A DNA stretch of 64,000 nt from Halanaerobiales bacterium (GTDB lineage: Bacteria > Bacillota > Halanaerobiia > Halanaerobiales > Halanaerobiaceae): positions 62,001 through 126,000 of the forward strand of contig JADQBT010000013.1 in the NCBI GenBank assembly GCA_016278485.1, written 5' to 3'. The notes under the pieces were generated by a model. The model saw only the letters and a list, made by a program, of their open reading frames with translations. It was not told the origin of the DNA and made no database searches. The position numbers and the translations under genes are program-made. Below are positions 31,724-40,543 of this stretch, one piece after another. Numbering within the stretch: position 1 is the first letter of the stretch; every line of letters starts with the position of its first letter.

Positions 31724-32692
31724 TCAATATATGTAAATTGGTAAAACCCCTGGCATTATCTCAATAGAAACAGGACTGGTACCCGGATCTTCTCCATCAA
31801 CATCTAGCAAGACTTTATTTTCTGTTATAATATTAACTTGTTGGCCACGATAATGATGAATTTGAGGATGTTGATAATGTGTACCTTTAAAAACTTTCGG
31901 TAAATGATAAACAATCTGCCAGGGCTGCATATTACCTATCACGACTATTTCAAAGATTCCATCCGTAGGATCAGCTCCAGTAGCAATTTCGATCCCACCA
32001 CCAAAAAAACCTCCATTGGCCACTACAACCGTACTAATCTGTTTATTTAATACTCTTTCACCATCAATCTCCAGAGTGAATCTGCTATTTTGATAACTAA
32101 ATACCTTTTTTAAAACAGCAGGTAGATAAGTAAAAAGCCCTCCACCACGAGCCTTTTTACGATTAACCTGGTGCACAGTTTCACCACCAAGCCCAACATC
32201 TATTAAATTAATAAAATAACGCATCTTATTTTTACCTTGATGAGTGAGGTAAGTTATCTTGCCGAGGTCATAATAATTAAGTAAAGCACTAGCCATTAAT
32301 TGTTCTAAGGACCTCTCACGTGGCTGCAGTTTAATAGTTCTAGCAAAATCAGAGCCTGTTCCATTCGGAATCAATAACAAAGCTGCTCTCGGATTAATTA
32401 ATTTATCTTGCCGAAAAAATCCATTAATAACCTCATTAAAAGTACCATCTCCGCCGACTGCCACAATTAAGTCATAGCCAGTCAGTAATGCTTTCTGAAC
32501 TATTTTTGTAGCATGACCGGGAAAGGCTGTCAAACTCTTTTTAATCTGATGACCTTGAGCTTCCACTCCAGCTAATGGTAGTTCTTTAATTAGACCTTTA
32601 CCAGCTGTCGGATTAATCACCAGAAGTATTTTTCGTTCTGAGTTAATGTATTTGCTTACTGTTAATTGATTTAAAATATCTCTGTTTGCCAA
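31724..32692 (-). CDS. Diacylglycerol/lipid kinase family protein (YegS/DagK-like)
   Basis: A soluble kinase of about 322 residues of the DAGK-catalytic family that phosphorylates a lipid, usually diacylglycerol, with ATP. LLVINPTAGKGLIKELP, VAVGGDGTFNEVINGFF (the GGDGT nucleotide loop) and LLIPNGTGSDFARTI are diagnostic. GATDPTDGIFEIVVIG lies in the C-terminal domain. The start is uncertain. TTG 32692 fits AGGGTGG best; GTG 32701 is 9 bases upstream. Either start overlaps the preceding membrane-protein gene by 50-60 bases, an unusually long overlap. The family also holds undecaprenol and sphingoid kinases, so the substrate is open. Confidence 0.88.
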   Translation of the reverse strand: MANRDILNQLTVSKYINSERKILLVINPTAGKGLIKELPLAGVEAQGHQIKKSLTAFPGHATKIVQKALLTGYDLIVAVGGDGTFNEVINGFFRQDKLINPRAALLLIPNGTGSDFARTIKLQPRERSLEQLMASALLNYYDLGKITYLTHQGKNKMRYFINLIDVGLGGETVHQVNRKKARGGGLFTYLPAVLKKVFSYQNSRFTLEIDGERVLNKQISTVVVANGGFFGGGIEIATGADPTDGIFEIVVIGNMQPWQIVYHLPKVFKGTHYQHPQIHHYRGQQVNIITENKVLLDVDGEDPGTSPVSIEIMPGVLPIYIY

Positions 32693-33245
32693 ATTGACCA
32701 CCCTGTAAAATAAAGTATCCAGCCCAGAGCGGCAATAAATAGCCTCCAGGAATAATTAAACCTGGTAGCAAGATTGCTGTTTTTAACAACTCTGCTGGTA
32801 ATAAATCTTTCGCTTCTTTAAATAAATTTAATAAATAACTAAGTGTGAACAAAACTGCTAATAGATTAAATAAAATTCCTAACTTATTTATTTGATCAAG
32901 TAAACCAGCTGGAATTAAACCCAATAATTCTCCCAAATATGGCCCTGCCAAAGAAATTAATACTGTCATTAGAAAAAAATATTTTACAGTTAGATCAAAC
33001 TGAGCGAGTAGAAGAAATAAAGTCATTGTTAGGATAAAAACTATTTCAAAATTAATATTCCCACTTAAATCTACTGCAAAAACAGTTGCAGGAATTAAAA
33101 AGACAGCCAGCTTCTCTGGGACTTTCCAGAGTAAAATTAAAGCTGTTGCATAAATACCTAATTGAAGATTATTGGCTATTAGACCAGCCAAAATACCTAT
33201 TAATAGCGGTGAAAAAATAATTTTTTGCAAATAAGTTAAAGACAT
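32643..33245 (-). CDS. Integral membrane protein, PTS-EIIC-like start
   Basis: A 200-residue, very hydrophobic protein with six or seven predicted membrane helices. It lacks enzyme motifs and a signal peptide. The N-terminal PLLIGILAGLIANNLQLG-IYATALILLW loosely recalls the mannose-family PTS EIIC start (P-L-V-x-G-x-x-x-G-L-I-L-G-D-x-x-x-G). No other PTS component lies nearby, so this is a weak lead. AGGAGGG precedes ATG 33245, but the same bases are one arm of a 9-bp hairpin (33254-33291). Its end overlaps the lipid kinase gene, so a role connected with lipids is possible. Function unknown. Confidence 0.75.
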   Translation of the reverse strand: MSLTYLQKIIFSPLLIGILAGLIANNLQLGIYATALILLWKVPEKLAVFLIPATVFAVDLSGNINFEIVFILTMTLFLLLAQFDLTVKYFFLMTVLISLAGPYLGELLGLIPAGLLDQINKLGILFNLLAVLFTLSYLLNLFKEAKDLLPAELLKTAILLPGLIIPGGYLLPLWAGYFILQGGQFGKQRYFKSINSKQIH

Positions 33246-33253
33246 CAGCTTTC

Positions 33254-33291
33254 CCTCCTGAGACTAAATGTTATTATTTCCACTCAGGAGG
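33254..33291 (-). promoter_or_regulatory. Hairpin that sequesters the ribosome-binding site of the membrane-protein gene
   Basis: In the minus-strand RNA, CCUCCUGAG (33283-33291) pairs perfectly with CUCAGGAGG (33254-33262) around a 20-nt loop. The second arm is the Shine-Dalgarno sequence, 8 bases before the AUG at 33243-33245. No U-tract follows on this strand, so a translational switch fits better than a terminator. On the plus strand the hairpin is followed by TTTTTA. Confidence 0.65.
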
Positions 33292-33308
33292 TTTTTATGC
33301 ATTTTTGT

Positions 33309-34277
33309 TCAAATTTGTTGATAAAAATATTTTTCTGGTCGACTTAAAATACGAGCAAATTTCAATTTACTAACCTTAACTGGTTTATTTCCATAAAAAA
33401 CAGCTGGGTTATTCTCAAGTTTTTTTAGAGTCGCTAGAGCAAGTGCATTGTTAACTGTATAAAACTTCCGATAGCCTGCTAATTCTTCCGGAAGCGCCTC
33501 ATAATAATTTTTAAGTGCCAATTGATGGCTTTTAACATCTTTAATCATCTCTGCCAAACCATCCATTGTTTGCTTCTGATAATCTTTATTAAGCATTTCC
33601 CCTTCGCTTAGCCCAAGTTCATCTAAAGGCCAAAAATGTTTATCTCTATTTTGCAAATCCTCTCTAATATCCCGAATAATATTCACTTTTTGCAAAAAAA
33701 GACCGGATTCATTAAAATTGGCTAACAACTTTCTCTTAGCACTTCCCTCTAAATTTGTCTTATAGATAATTAGTTCAGTTAAAAAACCGCCTACCGTTCC
33801 TGCAACATAATAACAATAATCATTCAAATCAGCAAAAGTCCTGACCTTTTTTGTCAAAAACTCCTGCATACCTTGATTCATGATATTAAGCCAGCGTCCT
33901 GAAATTTTTTGTACTTCAGGCTCTAATTCCAAATATGTTTGATATAAATAATCAGCCTGAGCAGTCAGTTCATATAGAGCAGGATTATCCATCAAACCTG
34001 CGTTATTCTTAATTATCTTTAAATAATAATTAGCATCAGCTTGATTAGGTTGGAATAGTGCAGCAACACAGTCCATTAATTCTTTCTGTTCAGCTGTCTC
34101 CAATTTTTCGACTTCATCTTCAAAGTTATCTAAGAGTCGATCCTGCAGATATGTTAATAAGACTTCTTTACGAACTACCTCATCTAACATGGGAATTGTT
34201 AGAGCAAAACTCCGTGAGACATCTTTTAATATTTTTTTGCAGAATTTATATGCTTTAGTTGTCACTCTTTCATCCAC
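33309..34277 (-). CDS. Squalene/phytoene synthase-family prenyltransferase
   Basis: A 322-residue head-to-head prenyl transferase of the isoprenoid synthase class 1 fold. SRSFALTIPML near the start, the first Asp-rich motif in LLTYLQDRLLDNFED, YCYYVAGTVGGFLTELI and the second Asp-rich motif NIIRDIREDLQNRDKHFWP are all present in family order. It would couple two farnesyl- or geranylgeranyl-diphosphates. No cyclase, desaturase or hpn gene is nearby, so the product (squalene, dehydrosqualene, phytoene or another) is open. It stands 6 bases after the HD-GYP gene, in an operon otherwise concerned with signalling and membranes. Confidence 0.87.
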   Translation of the reverse strand: MDERVTTKAYKFCKKILKDVSRSFALTIPMLDEVVRKEVLLTYLQDRLLDNFEDEVEKLETAEQKELMDCVAALFQPNQADANYYLKIIKNNAGLMDNPALYELTAQADYLYQTYLELEPEVQKISGRWLNIMNQGMQEFLTKKVRTFADLNDYCYYVAGTVGGFLTELIIYKTNLEGSAKRKLLANFNESGLFLQKVNIIRDIREDLQNRDKHFWPLDELGLSEGEMLNKDYQKQTMDGLAEMIKDVKSHQLALKNYYEALPEELAGYRKFYTVNNALALATLKKLENNPAVFYGNKPVKVSKLKFARILSRPEKYFYQQI

Positions 34278-34282
34278 CTCAA

Positions 34283-36454
34283 TTAACCTAAATCTTCTTC
34301 TAATTCAAGCCATTTTTTATCAATATGATCAAGTAAAACTTTAATTAATTCTGGATCAAATTGACTACCCGCATTTTTTTCAAGTTCTGTTATTGCTTCA
34401 CTAAAACTTTTTGCTGTTTTATATGACCTTGCAGATAAGATTGTATCAAATGCATCAAAAATTGCAATTATTCTTGACTCAACAGGAATATTATTAGCAG
34501 CTAATCCCTGGGGGTAACCCTTACCATCCCAACGTTCATGATGGTATTTAACAATATCTGAAATGTTTTCAAGATATTCAACCTCTTCCAGAACACTCCC
34601 ACCAAAAAGAGCATGTAATTTAATCGTCTCATATTCATCATCTGTTAAACTGCTCGGTTTATTCAAAATTGTATCAGAAATACCTATTTTCCCGATATCA
34701 TGTAATAACCCAGCCTGATAAATCTTATCAAGTCGTTTTTTATCAAAACCAACTAAATTAGCTAATTTACGAGAATAAAAAGCAACTCGTTCTGAATGAC
34801 CAATTGTATAATTATCTTTAATTTCCATTGCTTTTGCCAAAGATTTAATTATACTAATATTTGTATTATCTAATCTCTTAATAGATTTTTGCAAATAAGT
34901 ATATAGTGACATGAATCGTGAAAACGCCTCTAAAATAGATTTATCGTCTGGAGAAAAGGCATTTCCATCTGAAAAACTATCGACAAAAACGTTACCAATT
35001 ATTTTGTTTGTTTTAAGGCCCATAGCTAGACTTGCTTTAATATTAGGTGAACCAGCTTTGTTAAATATTTTAATATACTTTTCATCCATATCTTGATGAT
35101 ATTCTTGATGCACATTTCTGATAATCACTGGTTCTTCTGATAAAAATACCACTTCCGTTGGAAAATCAACTTCTTTTAAGATATCATCATAACCACGCTG
35201 AGCTAGAAAATGAAAAAATCCATCTTTAATGATGCCAATACTTCCTCCTTCAGCATCAGGTACCATCTCTATCAATATATCAAGTGCTTCTTCCATAAAA
35301 TCTGCTAATGAATCCTCAGGATCGATTCTACTCATAAAATCAAATATTACTTCTAACCTTCCCTGTGAATAGGCAATTTCCTCAAACGAAGCTTCTACTT
35401 CATCTTTCATAGCTCTAATCTCTTCATTCTGACTGGAAATTTCTTCTAATAAGATAAATAACTTTCGAAATAGTGTTTGGTATGAATTAAAAACACGCTT
35501 GATTTCAGTAGATTTGACAGACTTTGCATTTAATTTATTCTCTAATTGATCTAAATCTACCGGCAAATGATTAATATACTCACTTTCCAGACTATTTTGT
35601 TGGAGCATCTCTGAAAAATCAGTTGATAAATTATCAAGCAACTCCAAATCTCCCAAAATCTCATTATAACTAGCCTTTATATTTTGATAAATATAGTATA
35701 AAGTTGCCAATAATATTAAAATAAAAATAATAAAGATTGTGACAATATAACCCGATAAGCGCAGATCGTAGATCAAAGTAAATTCTAGACCAGACCTTTC
35801 CAGAAAAATACTTTTCTTTCTAAAACCTTTAAACAGATTGCCAAAATAGGTATTCTCTGATTCAATATCAGCATGTTCAATATCCTGCATCCGGTTAGTT
35901 AATACTAAATTCTTCTCTCCATTACTGAAGACATTGAAATTTCGTAGTCCCTCCATTTGGGAAAAAACCCTATTAAAACTAAAAATCCCAATATATTTTT
36001 GACCCGCTTCTTCCAGTCCCATTGCTAGTAATGCCTGATCATCACCAATTACATATGGCAAGATCTGCAAGACTAACTCATCCTCACCTTGCAGAGACTG
36101 ATAAATATTCATTCCACTCAGTGAGATACCTGTTAGATTTTGTTCTGGATAAGCATATTGCACTCTTCCATCCTGATCAAGCACATACAGAGACCTAAGA
36201 TCCCTATTTGCAAAAAATTCTTCTTTTGACATTGCATCGGGTAAAGTTGATGCAGTCTTTAATAACCTTTCATTTTTTATTAAAAAGCTATCTAATAGAT
36301 TATAACTTAAAGTAAAAGTTTGCTCTACTGTTTGATTAAAATTATCGTAAAATAAATAAATGACACCAGAGCTTATAAAAATTAAAATAATTACTAGGAT
36401 AATAAGATAGTTTATACTTTTTTGCAAAAATTCCTTAATACTACTAATTGCCAT
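34283..36454 (-). CDS. Membrane HD-GYP protein with external sensor and GAF domains
   Basis: A probable c-di-GMP phosphodiesterase of 723 residues. A membrane helix (about 15-35), an external sensory stretch to about 235, a second membrane helix (about 235-257), a coiled linker (about 260-370), a GAF domain (about 375-520) and a C-terminal HD-GYP domain (about 535-715) are visible. The latter carries the metal ligands H-D in GLLHDIGKIGI, HALFGG, KYHHERWDGKGYPQGL (with the GYP triad) and IFDAFD. Its ATG follows the stop of the periplasmic-binding gene with no gap, so the two are almost surely translated together, suggesting a bound ligand is signalled to the HD-GYP output. Confidence 0.9.
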   Translation of the reverse strand: MAISSIKEFLQKSINYLIILVIILIFISSGVIYLFYDNFNQTVEQTFTLSYNLLDSFLIKNERLLKTASTLPDAMSKEEFFANRDLRSLYVLDQDGRVQYAYPEQNLTGISLSGMNIYQSLQGEDELVLQILPYVIGDDQALLAMGLEEAGQKYIGIFSFNRVFSQMEGLRNFNVFSNGEKNLVLTNRMQDIEHADIESENTYFGNLFKGFRKKSIFLERSGLEFTLIYDLRLSGYIVTIFIIFILILLATLYYIYQNIKASYNEILGDLELLDNLSTDFSEMLQQNSLESEYINHLPVDLDQLENKLNAKSVKSTEIKRVFNSYQTLFRKLFILLEEISSQNEEIRAMKDEVEASFEEIAYSQGRLEVIFDFMSRIDPEDSLADFMEEALDILIEMVPDAEGGSIGIIKDGFFHFLAQRGYDDILKEVDFPTEVVFLSEEPVIIRNVHQEYHQDMDEKYIKIFNKAGSPNIKASLAMGLKTNKIIGNVFVDSFSDGNAFSPDDKSILEAFSRFMSLYTYLQKSIKRLDNTNISIIKSLAKAMEIKDNYTIGHSERVAFYSRKLANLVGFDKKRLDKIYQAGLLHDIGKIGISDTILNKPSSLTDDEYETIKLHALFGGSVLEEVEYLENISDIVKYHHERWDGKGYPQGLAANNIPVESRIIAIFDAFDTILSARSYKTAKSFSEAITELEKNAGSQFDPELIKVLLDHIDKKWLELEEDLG

Positions 36455-37498
36455 TTAAGAAGCTCCCTCCAGATCAAAGAGTCTGATAGATATGTCTCGC
36501 TTAGTAATTCCCGCTTCATTTATCTTGATAATGCCACCAAACCCAGGAAAAGTCGAGCCCCTAAATTTATTTTTTAATAACTCAGGATCTCTGCCATGTT
36601 TTTCAATCATAGTCAATAGATAATTAAAAGTATCATAATAATTAATAGAATCCTGATTAACCGCTATTCCCCTTGCTCTAAATTTGCTGGCTAATTTTTC
36701 TTCATCATTTACATGTTTTGCCGAATAAAGCATAGTCGTATAGATCTGCCAGACTACATTCCCACCATAATCATAAACTGCTGCACCGTGTCCATAATCA
36801 GAACTATAGATATTAATTGTTGGCTCTTTTAGATGAACTTTTTGCGCTAAAATCCCCGTCTTTTTTGGTCCAGTAACCATTAGTACCCCATCGGCCTGAG
36901 CTAAATTGTTAAAAAAATCGGGTTCTATTTTTTCAGCCACGGAAATTATAGAGATAATCTTACCAGTATAATGTTTATTGAATAACTCTAAATAACTATT
37001 AACATAAACAGTATTACTCTGGTCTGCATAGATAATGAGACTATCTGTCCCCTGTCTTGAAATGTGTTGAGAGAATGTTCTAATAATAGAGGAATCAGGA
37101 GGTGCTATTGAATAAAAGTAAGGTGATTTACCTATCACATCAGGTGATGTTACTTTTGGTGCTAGAGCAATCATCTTCTCTTTTTCCAATAAAGGTAGCA
37201 AATAACTAGCTTCACTGCTCATGTCCGGACCAATGATGTGTTTAACATTATTAGCAGCAAAATATGAAACTGCTTCCTCTATCGCTCTTTTTGAACCATC
37301 AGAACTCTTAAAATATAGTTCCACATTTTCTCTACCTGTATTCTGCTTAGCAAAATTAAGAATCTCTTTGGTATGTGTCTTACCATGACTTTCCGAGCTA
37401 AAATATATTACACCAATTTTTAACTTCTGCTCGTAAATCAGATAAAAAGATGTGATTACTAAGAAAAATAAAATTATTAATATTGTGACTTTTTTCAT
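36455..37498 (-). CDS. Periplasmic-binding-type (Peripla_BP_6) protein, partner of the HD-GYP protein
   Basis: A 347-residue protein with an N-terminal signal or anchor helix (about 1-22, no lipobox Cys) and a type I binding fold like the branched-chain amino acid receptors. KIGVIYFSSES, VKHIIGPDMSSEASYLLPLLEKEKMIALAPKVTSP and SPYFYSIAPPDSSI are typical strands of that fold. No ABC permease is encoded nearby. It is joined directly to the HD-GYP gene. ATG 37498 is preferred over GTG 37507, as GAGAGG lies 8 bases before it. Ligand unknown. Confidence 0.82.
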   Translation of the reverse strand: MKKVTILIILFFLVITSFYLIYEQKLKIGVIYFSSESHGKTHTKEILNFAKQNTGRENVELYFKSSDGSKRAIEEAVSYFAANNVKHIIGPDMSSEASYLLPLLEKEKMIALAPKVTSPDVIGKSPYFYSIAPPDSSIIRTFSQHISRQGTDSLIIYADQSNTVYVNSYLELFNKHYTGKIISIISVAEKIEPDFFNNLAQADGVLMVTGPKKTGILAQKVHLKEPTINIYSSDYGHGAAVYDYGGNVVWQIYTTMLYSAKHVNDEEKLASKFRARGIAVNQDSINYYDTFNYLLTMIEKHGRDPELLKNKFRGSTFPGFGGIIKINEAGITKRDISIRLFDLEGAS

Positions 37499-37577
37499 AT
37501 AATTCACCTCTCTGGGTGATCCTATCTAGAATATTCCATAAGTAAAATATTCTAGTAATCTAGCATAATTCCTGCTT

Positions 37578-37615
37578 ATAAAACAAATAAACTGCTGCAA
37601 AAAGCAACAGTTTAT
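37578..37615 (-). terminator. Terminator of the HAD-DUF624-ROK-hprK operon
   Basis: Minus strand: ATAAACTGTTGC pairs with GCAGCAGTTTAT (12 bp, one G-U) around TTTTT and is followed by TTTGTTTTA. It lies 25 bases after the last stop codon of that operon. Confidence 0.75.
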
Positions 37616-37640
37616 GCTGAAATCAATTTTATTAGTAATT

Positions 37641-38615
37641 TTAATGATGATATTTAAACTTTTTTATTATAAAAAAGAGCATAATTATAAATATGATTGC
37701 CACAAAGTACATCAAGTATCTACTAAGACCACTAACTCTCTGATAAGGCGCTTTTGTCTCATTCAGATACAGATAAGGAATTACTGGATATTCCCCATTT
37801 TCACTTGCTGCCAGTACTTTAGTCTGATCTTTTCTGGCTGCTACCATTATATCCAATACTCTTGTTAGACTATCGGCATTATCTACAGTCAGATCGGATA
37901 ACTTCCATGAACTTTTTTCAGAATCAACATCTCGAAAATGATCATAACCAAAAGGATCAAAACTTCCCACCAGAAGAATCATTTTGGCATTTTCTAGGCT
38001 ACCAGTAATTTTTTTTGGTATTGTCATCATGATCATATTATTTTCAACTTTTATTTTAGCTTCTTTAAATAAATATGGATCTTCAGTAACCTCTTCATCA
38101 AGTGTAAATAAGTCTTTGCCCCGATCTTCTGGGCGATAAAGTTTAACCCACCATCCACTTAACTTAATTAATTTATCCCATTTGAAATCTTCTGGAAAAG
38201 CCACATTTGCGCCCTGGGAAAAGAGATTATTAATTCCTTGTTCTGGTAAATGATCAAGATAAATCTCTAACATCGGTAAGCTAAAACCATAACGAGAATT
38301 CCAGGGATCACTAAGATCAGCAAACTGGAAGTAAAAATGATATAACTGAGCCTCGCTCGTTATTTTCAACGAAAGGATATCAAAAAGTCTTTGCCCAGTC
38401 TGAAAAATTTGATTGGTAGGATATTGATATGTTCCGGGCCCATAATCGTCATTAGCTGGGTCATCATGAGAAAAAAATAATTTTTGATCTGTTGGTATCA
38501 CTTCAATATCCTCAACTTCGACAGCCTCTGCTGCAACTACAACGGCCTGAACCCAGATGGAAGTTAATATCAATATAATAAAGATAAATAATATTGATGA
38601 CTTCACTTTCCTCAT
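37641..38615 (-). CDS. Membrane-anchored protein with glucodextranase-C/DOMON-like domain
   Basis: A 324-residue envelope protein. It has a signal peptide (about 1-30), an external domain and a C-terminal membrane helix (about 298-318) with the basic tail KKFKYHH. The segment DPANDDYGPGTYQYPTNQIF followed by FDILSLKI and the LYHFYFQFADLSDPWNS strand matches the C-terminal domain of glucodextranases and amylopullulanases, a beta-sandwich that binds sugar or heme-like ligands. No glycosidase catalytic domain is present. AGGAGGG at 38620-38628 sets ATG 38615 as the start. It is last in an operon with HPr kinase and a ROK sugar kinase, which points to a sugar-related surface role. This is inferred, not shown. 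Confidence 0.78.
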   Translation of the reverse strand: MRKVKSSILFIFIILILTSIWVQAVVVAAEAVEVEDIEVIPTDQKLFFSHDDPANDDYGPGTYQYPTNQIFQTGQRLFDILSLKITSEAQLYHFYFQFADLSDPWNSRYGFSLPMLEIYLDHLPEQGINNLFSQGANVAFPEDFKWDKLIKLSGWWVKLYRPEDRGKDLFTLDEEVTEDPYLFKEAKIKVENNMIMMTIPKKITGSLENAKMILLVGSFDPFGYDHFRDVDSEKSSWKLSDLTVDNADSLTRVLDIMVAARKDQTKVLAASENGEYPVIPYLYLNETKAPYQRVSGLSRYLMYFVAIIFIIMLFFIIKKFKYHH

Positions 38616-38646
38616 CTTCCACCCTCCTGACATTTATTAATTATTA

Positions 38647-39558
38647 CTACTTATAAACACGGTCAGCAAAATCACGTGCTGCATTATAACCCATATTTTT
38701 CATGCGTGAGTTCATAGCAGCTACTTCAAGAACCATAGCCAAATTTCGCCCTGGTTTTACTGGAATTGTAACTACTGGTTTTTCTATCCCTAACAAACTC
38801 GTTGTCTGATTATCTAAACCTAGTCTATCATAATTTTCACTATCCTGCCATCTTTCAAGTCTAGTTACCATATTTATCGGAGATCTATCTTTAACTGCAC
38901 CTGCCCCAAACAATTGCCTTACATTAATTATTCCTATGCCTCGGAGTTCAAGAAAATACCTCGATGCTTCTGGAGCATTGCCATATAATTCATTTTCACC
39001 AATCTTTTTAATCTCTATTACATCATCAGCCACCAGCCGATGACCCCTTTTCACAAGCTCTATAGCTGTTTCACTTTTACCTATACCACTTTCGCCTAAT
39101 ATTAATAACCCCACTCCATAGACATCTACTAAAACTCCATGGATTGTTTTCTCTGGTGCCAACTCTCTCTCTAAATAATTTATGATGAGACTAATAAATG
39201 TAGAAGTTGAAAAATGAGTAGAACAGACTGGCACATGATGTTGATCCGAGAGTTTTGCCATAATTGGCGGAATCTCAAGATTGCGGGTAACAATAATTAC
39301 CCGAGGTTCAAAACTCATGAATTTTTCAATTCGTTCTTTTAAAATTTCTTCTGGTAGTTCATGCAAAAAAGAAATTTCTGTCTTACCCAGTACCTGGACT
39401 CTTTCTGGCACAAAATATTTCCAGAAACCTGCTAATTCAATACCAGGACGCTTCAGATCAGTGACAGTAATCTGATTTGAAAGACCCTGAGCCCCATTGA
39501 TAACTTTAAGGGCAAATTTATCCACCAAATCTTTGACCTGTACAGCTTTTCTACTCAT
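38647..39558 (-). CDS. hprK: HPr kinase/phosphorylase
   Basis: A bifunctional enzyme that phosphorylates and dephosphorylates HPr at Ser46, the master switch of Firmicute catabolite control. A 303-residue protein with an N-terminal regulatory domain, Walker A GESGIGKS (155-162), the two Asp of VADDVIEI (about 178-179), and the signature LELRGIGIINVRQLFGAGAV (about 204-223). A K-loop with RDFADRVYK ends it. It overlaps the ROK kinase stop by 8 bases. No HPr or Crh gene is in the window. Confidence 0.96.
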   Translation of the reverse strand: MSRKAVQVKDLVDKFALKVINGAQGLSNQITVTDLKRPGIELAGFWKYFVPERVQVLGKTEISFLHELPEEILKERIEKFMSFEPRVIIVTRNLEIPPIMAKLSDQHHVPVCSTHFSTSTFISLIINYLERELAPEKTIHGVLVDVYGVGLLILGESGIGKSETAIELVKRGHRLVADDVIEIKKIGENELYGNAPEASRYFLELRGIGIINVRQLFGAGAVKDRSPINMVTRLERWQDSENYDRLGLDNQTTSLLGIEKPVVTIPVKPGRNLAMVLEVAAMNSRMKNMGYNAARDFADRVYK

Positions 39559-40525
39559 TTTTAATCAGCCTATCTTCCATAGCTACAGCAATCGCGCCCA
39601 TTAATCCAATATCTTCAGCTAAAGCTGCCTGTTTAACCTCAACAATTTCACTAGAGGTAGCCAGAGCCAGCTCATGCATTGTTTTAACTGCCTTATCTAA
39701 AAATAGATCAGCAGATCTCATTACCCCTCCACCCAAAACTATCATCTCGGGGTTAAACAAATTAATAGTATTAGCCAGACCGATACCTAGATAATAGCCA
39801 ACCTTCTGATAGATCTCTTTTGCTTTTTTGTCACCTAAACGGGCCGAACGAGCAATTAGAACAGCATCAATCGCTTCTACCTCACCATCAGCAAGTTCAA
39901 GTAATTTAGCTGCTCTTCCTGCTGCTGCTTCTTTTTGACCCAGTCTGGCAATTGATGATCCAGAAGTAAATGATTCCAGACAACCATGATTGCCACAACC
40001 ACAAAGAGGACCAGCTGGATCTATCACAGTATGACCAATTTCACAGGCATTATCTGTTACTCCGGTAAATAATTTCTTATTGATAATCGCTCCTCCACCA
40101 ACACCAGTACTGACTGTTACATAGAACATATTATCGACGTCTTTGCCAGCGCCAAACCATTTTTCTCCTAAAGCTGCTGCATTAGCATCATTTTTCAAAA
40201 GAGTTTTGATGCCTGTTTTCTCCTCAATAATCTTAACTATTGGCACATTCTTCCATGGGAGGTTAGAGTTTTCAACAATTATTCCATTTTCTACATCAAG
40301 CGGACCTGGACTACCAACTCCAATACAATTTACCTGCTCTGCCTTTATCTCTGCTTTAATTAATACCTCTTCAATTGTTGCAAGGATATTATCTATAATG
40401 GCAGCTTGTCCTTTAGCAGCTTCTGTCGCTTTGCGACTGCGTACTAAAATTTTTCCATCTTCATCAGCTAAACCTGTTAATATTTTTGTTCCACCCAGAT
40501 CAATACCAAGATAATAAAATGCCAT
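39551..40525 (-). CDS. ROK-family sugar kinase, probable glucokinase
   Basis: A 324-residue ATP-dependent sugar kinase. YYLGIDLGGTKI is the phosphate-1 loop and VGSPGPLD a following element. LKNDANAAALGEKWFGAG holds the catalytic Asp, GVGGGAI the next loop. The zinc-binding C-x-C-G-x-x-G-C-L-E (LCGCGNHGCLESF) is the ROK hallmark. It best fits glucokinase in length and motif order, but fructo-, manno- or N-acetylmannosamine kinases share the fold. It begins at ATG 40525 with AAGGTGG before it. It overlaps hprK, so kinase supply and catabolite control are co-expressed. Confidence 0.9.
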   Translation of the reverse strand: MAFYYLGIDLGGTKILTGLADEDGKILVRSRKATEAAKGQAAIIDNILATIEEVLIKAEIKAEQVNCIGVGSPGPLDVENGIIVENSNLPWKNVPIVKIIEEKTGIKTLLKNDANAAALGEKWFGAGKDVDNMFYVTVSTGVGGGAIINKKLFTGVTDNACEIGHTVIDPAGPLCGCGNHGCLESFTSGSSIARLGQKEAAAGRAAKLLELADGEVEAIDAVLIARSARLGDKKAKEIYQKVGYYLGIGLANTINLFNPEMIVLGGGVMRSADLFLDKAVKTMHELALATSSEIVEVKQAALAEDIGLMGAIAVAMEDRLIKNE

Positions 40526-40543
40526 AATAACCACCTTTTTACT

